64,000 nt of DNA from Planctomycetaceae bacterium (GTDB lineage: Bacteria; Planctomycetota; Planctomycetia; Pirellulales; Pirellulaceae): contig PBSM01000178.1 of NCBI GenBank assembly GCA_002726245.1, positions 1-64,000 on the forward strand, in the 5' to 3' direction. Below the pieces are notes generated by a model, which was not told the origin of the DNA, ran no database searches, and saw only the letters and a list, made by a program, of their open reading frames with translations. This document shows positions 8,538-18,483 of the stretch, piece after piece; positions within the stretch are counted from its first letter, which is position 1; every line of letters begins with the position of its first letter. Both the position numbers and the translations under genes were made by a program.

Positions 8538-10472
8538 TTAACGTACCGGGATCTTCGCGGCGTGCCAAGGAAAGGCATACGACGGGCGATTGGCGAAGCG
8601 ATTCAGACCGAGCTCGAGACGCCCCACCGCTCCAGGCGCTAGTCGCACCTGAAAGCACTTTCGATCGAGCGTGTGAAACTGGCGAGGGTAGTGAACGACC
8701 TGCCTCACCGTCGTGAACTGATGCTCGCCGAACGCACCGGCTTGGATGATCACGTCTCGGGATTCTGTCGGGTGCAGATTGACGAGTTGCAGCGAGATGC
8801 CTTGTGGTGTAATCTTGTCGATCAAGGCGGCGACATCGGGCGGGATTCCCGGCCGCTGGTGTTGGGGATCGAAGTACCGCACGCTGCAATGCAGCAAACC
8901 GCCGTGGTAGATGTGATTCGGGCCGCCCAGCATGAGTTGCACCAGCCCTTCCAGAACCACCGGGTTGAGCCGCTGCCAGTGATGCACGTCCTGCTCGTCG
9001 GGAGTCGTCTGATCGGCGCGGATCATCTTCAGTCGGCGGAGCGTTTCCCCGTAAGTCGCTTGCAGAATCTGCAGCGAATAGTCCGGGTTCTTGCCTGCCA
9101 GGAAACCCAACCAGGCGGTGTTGTTCTCCGAGTCACCCTTGCCTTTGCGGTACTCGAGCGTCGCCCACGTCGATGGGTCCGACAGTTGCTTGACGCGCTG
9201 CCAATCTTGCTCGTCTCTTGAAGTGTACCAGAGATGAATCGGATACTTGGGGTTGAGCGGGCGGTAGTCATACCAACCGTCGTCGCCGTGCCGGTGAGGA
9301 ACCAGAACGCGGCCGTCTTCCTCTTTGGCCTTGCTTTCCACGAGTTTCAGCACCGATCGCGGCAACTCGAGAAAACGCTCGTCGCCGGTTACCAGGCGAG
9401 CGTTGCTGGCCCCGATCACCGTCGATTCCAGTTGGTTGAACAACCCGTGGGGCCAGCGCCAGCCGTAGTATCCGCCCCACCATTTGCCCTGCATGTTCTC
9501 GCCGATCTTTCCGGACAGCCCCACGTTATCGGGCAGGATGCCGTCGTTGTCTCGGACGCGTTGGATCCAAGCATCCACATACTCCTCGATCCACTTTTTG
9601 TACTTCTCGTCGCCGGTATACATGTAAGCGTTGAGGATCAAACTGGTAGCGGTCAGGTTCAGCGGCACGTCCCCGCGCATCATGCGCTGGTTCATGGTTT
9701 GCAAGATGAACGGAAACTTCTCGTCGTCGTTCCAGGCGTCGCTCGAACGGACGTTGGGAATGTCGTCGAATGGCAGCGGGTAATTCGCCAGAATCGGCCG
9801 GTGCGTCACCCAGTCTTCAGCGGTGTTGACAAAATGCGGCCCGCGGCTGCCGTTGATGGGCGAGCGAATCAGTTTTCGTTCAGGGTCGTAGTTGGCCGCT
9901 TCGGAATCTTCGCCAAGATAAAGTCCGGCGAATCGCAGTGCCCGCTCTCGGTCTTTTTCGACCGTGGGATCGCAGAGGCCGAACAGATAAAAGTAAGTGT
10001 AGCTCTCGCCGTGGTGCATCCAGTCGTAATAGGCATCGAACTCGTTGTGGATCTGGCCGTACTGCGTGAACTGCCGCGTCACGGCGTCCCACAGTTTGCG
10101 CGACAGGTCGTGAACTTCCTCAGGGCCGCCCAGCGCGTAGTAGAGCGGGAAGTTGTAGAAGCTCTCGTAACCATCATCCGACCCATCCATGCCGGGCCAC
10201 TCGTCGCGCCAAATGAGCGTCCCATCCGGGCGCGTGTACTTATCGACAAACTCCCTGGCCGCCGGGTACAAATGTTCGAGCACGTGGCGCTCCCACAACG
10301 CCCACTCGGGCGGAAGCGCTTGCGCGGTGATCTCGATCGTCTTCAGCCCCTCGTCGGCCGAGGGCCCCTTCTGATCGGCCCAAGCAGACATGACCACAAT
10401 GTGGGTGACAAAGAGAAACGTAAACATCCGGAGCGGAATCAAGCACCAACGTCGGGCAGTCGCGGTCAACAT
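8538..10472 (-). CDS. secreted alpha/alpha-toroid-like protein of unknown function
   Basis: 644-residue exported protein. ATG at 10472 is preceded by GGAAGG at good spacing and opens a signal peptide ending near SAWA (residue 32). A further in-frame ATG at 10487 lacks these features. The body is rich in W, Y, H and D and in helical repeats (ESFYNFPLYYALGG, YDWMHHGESYTYFYLFG, WWGGYYGWRWPHG), resembling six-hairpin glycosidase or lyase folds. No catalytic family can be named with confidence. It may act on a periplasmic or extracellular polysaccharide. It stands alone between an IS remnant and decayed genes. Confidence 0.75.
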   Translation of the reverse strand: MLTATARRWCLIPLRMFTFLFVTHIVVMSAWADQKGPSADEGLKTIEITAQALPPEWALWERHVLEHLYPAAREFVDKYTRPDGTLIWRDEWPGMDGSDDGYESFYNFPLYYALGGPEEVHDLSRKLWDAVTRQFTQYGQIHNEFDAYYDWMHHGESYTYFYLFGLCDPTVEKDRERALRFAGLYLGEDSEAANYDPERKLIRSPINGSRGPHFVNTAEDWVTHRPILANYPLPFDDIPNVRSSDAWNDDEKFPFILQTMNQRMMRGDVPLNLTATSLILNAYMYTGDEKYKKWIEEYVDAWIQRVRDNDGILPDNVGLSGKIGENMQGKWWGGYYGWRWPHGLFNQLESTVIGASNARLVTGDERFLELPRSVLKLVESKAKEEDGRVLVPHRHGDDGWYDYRPLNPKYPIHLWYTSRDEQDWQRVKQLSDPSTWATLEYRKGKGDSENNTAWLGFLAGKNPDYSLQILQATYGETLRRLKMIRADQTTPDEQDVHHWQRLNPVVLEGLVQLMLGGPNHIYHGGLLHCSVRYFDPQHQRPGIPPDVAALIDKITPQGISLQLVNLHPTESRDVIIQAGAFGEHQFTTVRQVVHYPRQFHTLDRKCFQVRLAPGAVGRLELGLNRFANRPSYAFPWHAAKIPVR

Positions 10473-10632
10473 GGGGAATCCTTCCAATCACTGGCGTTAC
10501 ACTACCCATACTTTGTCATCGTCGAGCCCAGGGTTCAACCGTTTCGGCCCGTTTCGTCGCGTTGGCAACTCGTCCGGCCATCGTGTAGAATTTCTAGAGT
10601 GGCACAGAATCCTCAATTCCACGCACATCATC

Positions 10633-11012
10633 ATGAGTGCGGAAGTCATGCTTACATTAACGGACACGCTATTTGAGCGAGCCCAACTTTGGGCTCAGCA
10701 TTCCGGGCGACCGGTTGCTGAGTTCTTGGCTGAGGCCATTGAATTGTCGCTGTCGCCTTTGGGTGAGGCGCCCGAGCCAGTCGAATCGTGGGCGGACGAC
10801 GAAGTGCTCTCAGGATGCGGAACACAGATGGCTGAGGATGACGATCTTCGTCTTTCCGAGTTGCTTGAAAAACAACGCGAGTCCAACTCGCAGAACCAGA
10901 CGCCGCAGAACTGCGGCGGCTGATGTTCATCTATCAGGAAGGGTTGTTGCGCAAGGCCATGGCCATGCGCGAAGCCGTCCGGCGCGGATTGCGGGAGCCG
11001 CTTGTGTCGTGA
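10633..11012 (+). pseudogene. small antitoxin/regulator-like gene broken by one frameshift
   Basis: The ATG frame at 10633 reads MSAEVMLTLTDTLFERA and ends at a TGA at 10921-10923. A single-base shift near 10878-10885 (after LLEKQRE) lets the text continue as VQLAEPDAAELRRLMFIYQE and REAVRRGLREPLVS to TGA 11010-11012. That sequence fits the amphipathic C-terminus of a planctomycete family often found before HNH genes. The full product would be about 126 residues. It is either a pseudogene or a base error. The following HNH-like start overlaps the stop as GTGA, which supports the repaired frame. Confidence 0.55.
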
Positions 11013-11062
11013 GCCCGTACGTCTCCGAGCAACTCCGGCAGCGCGTCCGGTCAATGAGGAGC
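11009..11062 (+). pseudogene. truncated HNH-endonuclease-like start
   Basis: GTG at 11009 overlaps the previous stop (GTGA) and encodes VSPYVSEQLRQRVRS, resembling the N-terminus of planctomycete HNH nucleases. The expected CxYC zinc segment is missing and the frame continues into unrelated sequence. The call rests on a short stretch only. Confidence 0.4.
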
Positions 11063-11117
11063 GCGCAGGGTGGACTCAAGCCCCAATCGCTTCGCCGTCC
11101 GTTGTACCCAGTCCAAG

Positions 11118-12208
11118 TTAACATAGGGCCAATGCTCTCTCCTTATATGGATCGGCGGCCCCGGTGTTTTTCAGCCGTTCGAGTTTCTGCAACGACGACA
11201 TCGACTCTATGTCCAGGAGTATCTTTATTGTGTGGCTCCAAATCAGCTCTGGGACGCACATAATACGTGCCCCTATCCCCTCTATCTGCGCTATCGGCAC
11301 ACCTTTCCTGCAATGCAGCGGTTGCTCTAATCGTTCATCTGGCAATAAGTGTAGGATCGAATCTCCCTTCTCGGTTAGTCTTTCCTTAACTTCTGCGACT
11401 TCCAGTAGTGGTTCGTCCCGATCTTTACCAGCCACACCGGTGTATCCCATTGCACTTCCAAAATCCTGCCATTCGTAACTCTCATGTTCAATCTTGACGC
11501 CCAGATTTTCGTAGACTCTTTGCCTATGCGGCAGCTCGTATCGGGTGAATTCATTCGCGAGATCGTAATCTCTCACAGCAACCGAGTATGTGTCGATGTT
11601 GTTGATCTCTACGTTGATCTTCGGAAACCTCTGTTCCCAAATCTGTGGATCCCGGAAGTCAAATCGCCAGCCTGTACGTGTTCCATCCTTTTCCACCGAC
11701 ACGAATGAACACGAGTTACTGCCGTGACGATAGCCGAAGTGGTTCTCCAGCAAGCTGTGCAACGGCGTGCCTCTGGATTCAGTGCTCTGCCGATTTTCGT
11801 CGCCTGCTTTGATGAAAGCCCGTTGTAGTACAGGTCTCGAAGCTCAAGCATAGTCGGCATGCGCCAGCCTTCGTGAATCGGCAGTTCTTCCGCGATTCGC
11901 TCCTTGGTTACAGACCATGCGCGCCCAACACCGTAGCGACCAAAGTCACTAGTGTTACGCTTAATCTCGCCGCTGACATACCATTCACGACAAGCCGTGC
12001 AGTCAATAAGTGTTTTTCGCTCTTCGTTGTAGCGTACCATCGTGCCAACCGGCGGCTGTTTAAACTACGGGCCAGGGGAATCGTCTTGCCAAACTTCCTC
12101 GGCAGTCGCGATTCGGTCGGACAAACTGAAAGGAATCCTAATCCGCCGCCGCCCCTTGATGCAACCTTCCGACCACCCTTCTTGCGACTGTTTCCGGCCT
12201 CTTTTCAC
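11118..12208 (-). pseudogene. DUF1566-like gene with an amber stop and a frameshift
   Basis: From GTG 12208 (MKRGRKQSQEGW) the frame is open to TAG at 12065-12067, continues as FKQPPVGTMVRYNEERKT with an internal ATG at 12040, and gives GWRMPTMLELRDLYYNG, a DUF1566/Lcl-like core. Near 11755-11765 a one-base shift is needed to pass from GRALNPEA to GTPLHSLLENHFGYRHG, after which the frame is open to 11118. The repaired product would be about 360 residues. The region 12041-12361 otherwise holds only this N-terminal segment and a short AGGTTCGCTTAT-type repeat piece. The domain call is moderate. The two separate lesions argue for decay rather than one sequencing error. Confidence 0.5.
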
Positions 12209-12361
12209 ACAGTCGTCACGTATACTTACCGATCGGATCGCGGTTTACCAATGGAGAGTAAAAAGGCGACAGGTTGGACCGGTTCGCTTATCGCCAACAA
12301 GAGAACCTGCCCCCTTTCTCGTCTCTTCTCGTTTCGGTAAAAAAAAGCGGGGCAGCCGACA

Positions 12362-13246
12362 TCATGGGCGAATTGTTTTGTTCAGCGCAGCGATGAATTC
12401 CGGTCCCGTTCCGCAGCACCCGCCCAGGAAGCTGGCGCCCGCCTCGATCACATCGGGCGCATGACCGGCAAACTCATCGGCCGTTGTGTCATAAACGATC
12501 TGGTCGCCGTGAAGCTGGGGAATGCCGGCGTTGGGTTTGATCCAGAGGGGACGGTCGGTGGCGGATCGGAGCTGCCGGCAAACCTCCACGAACGACGCCA
12601 TGCCTTGCCCACAATTGGCGCCGATCGCATCGGCACCCGCGGCAGTTAGTTCCTGGGCGACCTGTGCGGTAGTCGCGCCCATCATGGTGCGGTCGTTCTG
12701 TTTGCCACTGTCGAACACCATGCTGGCCACCACGGCAAGTCCAGTGCTCTTGGCGGCAACCAAGGCCAGTTTCATTTCGGCCAAGTCGGACATCGTTTCG
12801 ATCACCAGGGCATCGACTCCGGCGGCGGCTAGCACTTGTGCCTGCTCGCTGAACGCGGTTTGCAGTTCTTCTACGCTTGCCTGACCGGCGAACAACATTT
12901 TTCCGCTGGGCCCAATCGCACCAAAAACGCGGCCCCGACCGTCGGCCGCGCGCAGCGAGAGTTCGGCGCCGGCACGGTTAATCTCTTCAGTTCTATCGGC
13001 CAGACCATAGCTGGCCAGCGCCTGCCGGTTTGCACGGAACGTGTTGGTCAGGATGACTTGGCTGCCGACCTCGACATACGCTCGTGCAACTTCGACGACT
13101 CGTTTGGGGTGCGAGAGGTTCCACTCGTCCGGGCAGTCTCCGCTGGAGAGCCCGCGCGCCTGGAGCTGGGTCCCCCACGCCCCGTCGGTGAGGACGGCCC
13201 CTTGGACCAGCAACTGTTCAAAGAGTTCGTGCATCAATCTTCCCAT
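12362..13246 (-). CDS. homocysteine S-methyltransferase family protein
   Basis: 294 residues, the usual length for MmuM/BHMT-type enzymes. These move a methyl group to homocysteine using a zinc-bound thiolate, in the cytoplasm. The three zinc cysteines are visible as GANCGQG (near 209) and GGCCGTGPEF (near 275). Other family motifs are LTDGAWGTQL at the N-terminus, ILTNTFRANR, and WIKPNAGIP. The methyl donor cannot be fixed: S-methylmethionine, betaine or a corrinoid protein are all possible. The gene is isolated, but the window also holds UroD-type methyltransferase-like genes and a B12-methyltransferase activation-like gene. Confidence 0.85.
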   Translation of the reverse strand: MGRLMHELFEQLLVQGAVLTDGAWGTQLQARGLSSGDCPDEWNLSHPKRVVEVARAYVEVGSQVILTNTFRANRQALASYGLADRTEEINRAGAELSLRAADGRGRVFGAIGPSGKMLFAGQASVEELQTAFSEQAQVLAAAGVDALVIETMSDLAEMKLALVAAKSTGLAVVASMVFDSGKQNDRTMMGATTAQVAQELTAAGADAIGANCGQGMASFVEVCRQLRSATDRPLWIKPNAGIPQLHGDQIVYDTTADEFAGHAPDVIEAGASFLGGCCGTGPEFIAALNKTIRP

Positions 13247-13308
13247 TCAGTCCGTGCGCGAAGGAGGCTTTGGCAACATATACCGCGATCGGTTGAAACC
13301 TGAGGATT

Positions 13309-13383
13309 CGTTTAACCCGTTGCTGTAGGCGAGGCCGTGTGGTTTCCTATCGTTCCGCCTCGCCTACGGCAACGGGTTAAACG
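13309..13383. repeat. long hairpin repeat, 27-bp arms
   Basis: Arms 13309-13335 and 13357-13383 pair with one mismatch around a 21-nt loop. The motif includes GTTTAACCCGTTGC and its inverse. It is the only notable structure in the 13247-13659 gap. Confidence 0.85.
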
Positions 13384-13659
13384 AGGTTTTCGACCGACTG
13401 CGACATAGTTTAACGCCCCGTGGCAAATTGCCTAGAATTGATCGTGTGCTACATACAGACGGCCGAGAGACTGACGCGCGATCCTGCAACCAATACGTCC
13501 AACAACCGCCACCGCATGGCGCCTGGCACACCTAGCTGACGAGCCGAGTTTGAAGAACGGAGCACAATAGACTATAAACAGAGTCGCGATTCACATCTTT
13601 GGGATTGCGTGCCCCACGGCCTAGAACGGTCGCCGACACGGCACTGAGGAGACTGATCA

Positions 13660-15615
13660 ATGAAAGACACCCTTCGAGCAAGTGTGTGGTTGGTAATCGC
13701 CTTGATCACGATCGCGGGACCGGGCGCGATCTCCGTTGATGAAACGCGGGCGCGCGGAGCGGATGGGCAAGATTCTACTTCGACGGTGTACCGGTCGCCG
13801 ACCGCCGTGGTCGTCTCGCCTAACGGCAAGACGCTTTATGTGACCGACCGCACGGCGGGCCGCTTGGTGATTCTCGATGCGGCTGGAAAGAAGAAGCGCG
13901 GCGAGATCGCGCTTCGGGGCAAGCCGCAAGGCGCGGCGCTGTCGGCCGATGGCGGCACTCTGTATGTCGCCGAGCACGGCGCAGGCAGCGTGGCGGTGAT
14001 CGACTCGGCCAAAGGCGAGGTGGCATCGCGAATCTCGGTGGGAAGGTGGCCTGCGGCCGTCGCCGTGGCGCACAAGACCGGGCGGCTTTACGTCTCGAAT
14101 CGGGACAACCATACGGTTTCGGTGATCGATTTGAATCAAACTCCTGCCAAGCCAATTAAGCAAATCGAAGTGATCCGCGAGCCGGTTTGCGCGGCCGTTG
14201 CGCCTGACGAGCGGCACGTGGTGGTTGCGAACCAGCTCGCACACGGTGTGGGCACGGATCCGAAACTCGCGGCGGAAGTGAGCATCATCGATACTGCAGC
14301 TCTAGCCCAGTCCGCCACCGTGAAGTTGCCGCCCGGTTCGACGATCGTGCAGAGCGTCTGCGTCAGCCCGGATGGCAAATGGGCCTACGCGGTTCATGGG
14401 CTGGGGCGATTCAATTTACCGATCACTCAATTGGAACGCGGCTGGGTGAACACCTATGCGCTGAGCGTCATCGACATTGGCCAGGGCACACGTCGGGCCA
14501 CCGTGTTGCTTGACGATCTGAGCCAGGGCGCTGCCGATCCGCACTCCGTCGTTTGTTCCAAGGACGGCCGGCGGTTATGGATCAGCCATACCGGAGTCCA
14601 TGAGATTTCGATGATCGACATCGGCCTTGTCCACGAATTGCTCGACGGCAAGGTACCGGAGGATCTGGCGGCGCTCAAAGACGGCACGCGGGCGAACATT
14701 TGGGTGCGCATCGCGCAGGACCCCAGCCACACTGCGGAACTGGAAAACCATCTCACGGCGTTGTACATCGCCGGCGCGATCCGCCGCGCGTCCTCCGGCG
14801 GCGACGGTCCGCGGGGAATCGCTCTTTCGCCTGACGAGAAGACGTTGTTTGTGGCCAACTATTTCTCAGGGACGGTTGCCGTCCTCGACGCGGCCGATGG
14901 CAAGCTTCAGGGCAGCATCTCGCTTGGACCGCAGCCGGAACCGGACGCCGTGCGGCGCGGCGAATTCATCTTCCACGACGCGGCCAGTCACGCCTTCCAG
15001 CGCTGGCACAGTTGTGCCACCTGTCATGCCAACGAGGGCCATGTGGACGGCCTGCGTTGGGACTTCCTGGTTGATGGAATCGGCAACGCCAAAGACACCA
15101 TGCCGCTGGTGAACCTTCACAAGACCGAGCCGATGACCCGGCGCGGGCTCTTTGCTTCCTCGCACGAACGCACTCGGAAAGGACTGGAGTCGACGAACGG
15201 GCTGGTCCCGACCAAGCAGGACGCAGAAGATCTGTACGCGTATCTCACTTCGCTGCGGCCGGTGCCAAGCCCGCATTTGACGCCCGAAGGCAAACTTACC
15301 AAAGCCGCCCTGAGGGGCAAGCTGCTGTTCGAAGGCAAGGCCGCTTGCGCCGATTGCCACGTCGGGCCCGTTTTTACCGACAACGAGATGTACAACGTCG
15401 GCACGGCGAGCGGCCACTACCAAGAGAAGGATGGCCTTTACGACACCCCGTCGTTACTCGAAGCTTATCGCACGGCCCCGTACCTGCACGACGGCCGGGC
15501 CTTGACGGTCAAAGAGGTCTTCACCAAGCACGACAAGCAGGGCATGCACGGTGAAACCAACGCGCTGACGGAACAGGAGCTGAACGATCTGGTGGAGTAC
15601 CTCTTGTCGTTGTAA
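13660..15615 (+). CDS. YVTN-propeller fused to di-heme cytochrome c (MauG/CCP-like)
   Basis: 651-residue exported protein. GAGGAG precedes the ATG and the first 28 residues form a signal peptide. Residues about 45-430 are seven-bladed YVTN-type propeller repeats (VVSPNGKTLYVTDRTAG; ALSPDEKTLFVANYFSG). The C-terminal third is a di-heme cytochrome with CATCH (C452) and CADCH (C563), followed by TPSLLEAYRTAPYLHDGRALTV, the conserved tail of cytochrome c peroxidase/MauG relatives. A periplasmic redox role is likely; peroxidase activity is not proven. The next gene starts 46 bp downstream on the same strand and also encodes a propeller cytochrome, so an operon is probable. Confidence 0.88.
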   Translation: MKDTLRASVWLVIALITIAGPGAISVDETRARGADGQDSTSTVYRSPTAVVVSPNGKTLYVTDRTAGRLVILDAAGKKKRGEIALRGKPQGAALSADGGTLYVAEHGAGSVAVIDSAKGEVASRISVGRWPAAVAVAHKTGRLYVSNRDNHTVSVIDLNQTPAKPIKQIEVIREPVCAAVAPDERHVVVANQLAHGVGTDPKLAAEVSIIDTAALAQSATVKLPPGSTIVQSVCVSPDGKWAYAVHGLGRFNLPITQLERGWVNTYALSVIDIGQGTRRATVLLDDLSQGAADPHSVVCSKDGRRLWISHTGVHEISMIDIGLVHELLDGKVPEDLAALKDGTRANIWVRIAQDPSHTAELENHLTALYIAGAIRRASSGGDGPRGIALSPDEKTLFVANYFSGTVAVLDAADGKLQGSISLGPQPEPDAVRRGEFIFHDAASHAFQRWHSCATCHANEGHVDGLRWDFLVDGIGNAKDTMPLVNLHKTEPMTRRGLFASSHERTRKGLESTNGLVPTKQDAEDLYAYLTSLRPVPSPHLTPEGKLTKAALRGKLLFEGKAACADCHVGPVFTDNEMYNVGTASGHYQEKDGLYDTPSLLEAYRTAPYLHDGRALTVKEVFTKHDKQGMHGETNALTEQELNDLVEYLLSL

Positions 15616-15661
15616 CAAGACAGCCGACGCGATTGATCACGAGATTCAAGGAGTTGGAACT

Positions 15662-18073
15662 ATGAAAACAAATGGGCGAACATGTTTGGTGGCGCTTGCG
15701 ACGGTGGCGGCCTGCTTGACGCTTGTTGCCATCCAGCCATACGTCAATGCAGCTTCGCCGTCCGAGCAAGATCAAGGAGCGTTGCTTTCGAAGATGCTGA
15801 AGGGCCCGCTGGCCGGCACGGACGAAATCATCTTTTCCGCCCGCGTCTCAGGGCGGGACCATTGGTACGTCAGCTTCGGCTACTACAGCACGGACGAATT
15901 CGGGCCGGGGCCGCAACGGTCGTTTGGCAAGTACCCCGATGGCAAGACCCTGCGCGGCTACGCCGACGGCGGGCGGTTGTGCCGCTTGAACCTGCGCACT
16001 GGCAAGCTGAACGTGCTCCTCGACGATCCCAAGGGCGGCGTGCGCGACCCGCAGGTGCATTACAGCGGCAAGAAGATCCTGTTCTCTTATCGAAAAGGCG
16101 GAACGCCCACGTTTCATCTTTACGAAATCAACATCGACGGCACCGGCTTGAAACAACTGACCGACGGGCCGGACGACGACATCGAACCGATCTATCTGCC
16201 TGACGGCAACATCATGTTCGGATCCAGCCGCTGCCGCCGGTTTGTCAACTGCTGGTTCACCCGCGTGACCACGCTGTATCGCTGCGACGCGGACGGCAGC
16301 AACATTCGCATGGTCTCCAGCAACAACGAACATGACAACACGGCCTGGATGTTGCCGGACGGGCGAGTCCTCTACATGCGCTGGGAGTACGTCGATCGCA
16401 GCCAAGTTCACTTCCACCACCTGTGGGTCATTAATCCCGACGGCACGAGCCAAATGACCTGGTACGGCAACGAGTTCGGCGGCACGGCCATGCTCGACGC
16501 CAAGCCGATTGCGGGCACGGACAAAGTAGTCGCCTCGTTTTCACCGGGCCACGGCCGGCCCGAACACATGGGTCACGTCACGATCGTCGATGCCAACGCC
16601 GGGCCGGACGTGCGCGCGGTGACCAAGCAGGTCAGCGACGGCAAGCAGTTGTTTCGAGATCCTTACGCCATCACCGAGGACTGTTTCCTGGCCGCCAACC
16701 AGCAAGGCATTTTCGTCATGGACGGCGAGGGCAATACGGAACTGGTCTATAAGCTCTCGGCCGAGGACGGGCCGATGGAATGCCACGAGCCTCGTCCTTT
16801 GCGTGCACGGCCACGCGAACCCGTCATTGGAGCGCGAATCGATCTTTCCAAACAGACCGGCGAATTGGTGCTGGCCGACGTGTATGAGGGCCGCAACATG
16901 GAAGGGATCAAGCCAGGTGACATCAAAAAGCTTCTCGTCCTGGAGCAACTCCCCGAACCGGTCCATTTCTCTGGCGGCATGGAGCCGATCAGCATCGGCG
17001 GCACGTTCACCATGGCACGGATTCTCGGCACGGTGCCGGTGGAGCCGGACGGTTCGGCCCACATGGAGCTGCCCGCTTTGCGATCGTTGTTCTTTGTGGC
17101 GCTGGACGAAGACGACCTGTCGGTCAAGCGGATGCAGAGTTTCGTCACCATTCAACCGGGCGAGCGAACAAGTTGTGTGGGCTGCCACGAACAGCGCACG
17201 CGCACGGCGCCAGTCAAACCGGGGCTGATGGCCCTCAGGCATCCGCCACACACGATTACGCCCATCGCGGATGTTCCCGACGTGCTCGACTTCCCACGCG
17301 ACATCCAGCCGATCTTGAACGCGCACTGTGTCGAGTGTCACAATCCGGATAGCCGCGAAGGCAAAGTCGATCTGAGCGGGGATCACACGCCCAGATACAC
17401 GAGCAGCTACTGGTCCATAGTCAAGCACAGCCTGGTGGCCGACGGACGCAACCTGCCGTATTCCAACCGAGCGCCGCGGACCATCGGCAGCTCGGCCAGC
17501 CGGCTGATGAAGCTGATCGACGGCAGTCACTACGGCGCCGAGCCGTCCGAGCTGGAACGTAAGAAGATCCGTTTGTGGATTGAAAGCAGCGCCACCTACC
17601 CCGGCACGTATGCTGCGCTTGGTTCCGGCATGTATCCTGTTGCTTTGCCGAACCAGATGCTGATCAACCGCTGCGGCAGTTGTCACGACCCGAAACAGAA
17701 GAACCGGGACGTGACGTTCAAATTCAACGCGAACTTATTGCAGTCGCTGTGCAATTTGTCGCGTCCGGAGAAGTCGCTTGTGTTGCGCGCCCCGCTGTCC
17801 GAAAAGGCTGGCGGACTCGGACTGTGCGGCAGCGAGGTGTTCACCAGAACTGACGATCCGGCATACAAAGCGATGCTGACCGCGATCCGCGCATCCGCCG
17901 AGCAGCTCAGGACGCACAAGCGTTTCGACATGCCCGGCTTCCAACCGAACAGACACTACGTGCGCGAGATGAAACGCTTCGACATCCTGCCCGCTGAGTT
18001 GCGCCCGGACGATCCTATCGACGTGTACGCAACCGATCGGCAGTACTGGAAGTCGTTTTGGTACAAGCCCTGA
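15662..18073 (+). CDS. HzsA-like (hydrazine synthase alpha-type) three-heme cytochrome
   Basis: 803-residue exported protein; AAGGAG lies before the ATG and the signal peptide ends near residue 30. Residues about 60-420 are PD40/WD40-like propeller blades. The middle region ([18 protein letters not shown]) matches the HZS-alpha middle-domain family found widely in non-anammox planctomycetes. CxxCH motifs are CVGCH (C505), CVECH (C556) and CGSCH (C671). Its relatives in this window at 22690-26967 and 46954-50694 carry two hemes plus an FGE-fold domain, which this one lacks. No HzsB or HzsC is present, so hydrazine synthesis is not implied. A periplasmic electron-transfer role is inferred. Confidence 0.85.
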   Translation: MKTNGRTCLVALATVAACLTLVAIQPYVNAASPSEQDQGALLSKMLKGPLAGTDEIIFSARVSGRDHWYVSFGYYSTDEFGPGPQRSFGKYPDGKTLRGYADGGRLCRLNLRTGKLNVLLDDPKGGVRDPQVHYSGKKILFSYRKGGTPTFHLYEINIDGTGLKQLTDGPDDDIEPIYLPDGNIMFGSSRCRRFVNCWFTRVTTLYRCDADGSNIRMVSSNNEHDNTAWMLPDGRVLYMRWEYVDRSQVHFHHLWVINPDGTSQMTWYGNEFGGTAMLDAKPIAGTDKVVASFSPGHGRPEHMGHVTIVDANAGPDVRAVTKQVSDGKQLFRDPYAITEDCFLAANQQGIFVMDGEGNTELVYKLSAEDGPMECHEPRPLRARPREPVIGARIDLSKQTGELVLADVYEGRNMEGIKPGDIKKLLVLEQLPEPVHFSGGMEPISIGGTFTMARILGTVPVEPDGSAHMELPALRSLFFVALDEDDLSVKRMQSFVTIQPGERTSCVGCHEQRTRTAPVKPGLMALRHPPHTITPIADVPDVLDFPRDIQPILNAHCVECHNPDSREGKVDLSGDHTPRYTSSYWSIVKHSLVADGRNLPYSNRAPRTIGSSASRLMKLIDGSHYGAEPSELERKKIRLWIESSATYPGTYAALGSGMYPVALPNQMLINRCGSCHDPKQKNRDVTFKFNANLLQSLCNLSRPEKSLVLRAPLSEKAGGLGLCGSEVFTRTDDPAYKAMLTAIRASAEQLRTHKRFDMPGFQPNRHYVREMKRFDILPAELRPDDPIDVYATDRQYWKSFWYKP

Positions 18074-18079
18074 AGAAAA

Positions 18080-18460
18080 AGACCCGCTGCTCTCGGCACG
18101 ACGTCTGCGCCGGTGACGCTGGTCAGCCGCCAGTCCAGGCCCTGGTACTTGATCGTGAACCGTTTGTGGTCGATGCCCAGGCGATGCAGGATCGTGGCGT
18201 TCGGGTCGCTGGTGTGCACAGGATCCTCGACGATGTTAGTATTGTGCGACTTACGTCAACATCGAGACCCGACAGGAATACGCATCCGAAACCTGCGATC
18301 AGGCTGCAGCAACAGCCTTGTGGTGGCTGACGGGCTGCTCAACTCGCCATGCTTTCCGGTCGGTTGCGTCTGCAAATATTCGGTCCAGACATCGTTCACG
18401 ATGTTTCGCATGCCGCGGTCGGCAGCGTGGCATGGAGACAGTCCGCTGAAGCAATAGGTT
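18080..18460 (-). pseudogene. fragments of a DUF1501-type gene
   Basis: On the minus strand a broken text gives RNIVNDVWTEYLQTQPT near 18420-18370, then after frame changes [17 protein letters not shown] and [13 protein letters not shown] near 18215-18110. The latter matches the C-terminal HDLHATxxHxxGID/FQGLD block of the DUF1501 protein encoded at 33923-35365. No start or N-terminus remains. This fills the gap between 18074 and 18483. Confidence 0.6.
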
Positions 18461-18483
18461 GCAGTTTATCGAGGACTGTGAAT

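Noticed and set aside
9234-10676. Long plus-strand frame opposite the secreted toroid-like gene
   Set aside because: It is the antisense shadow of 8538-10472, with no family motifs and implausible composition.
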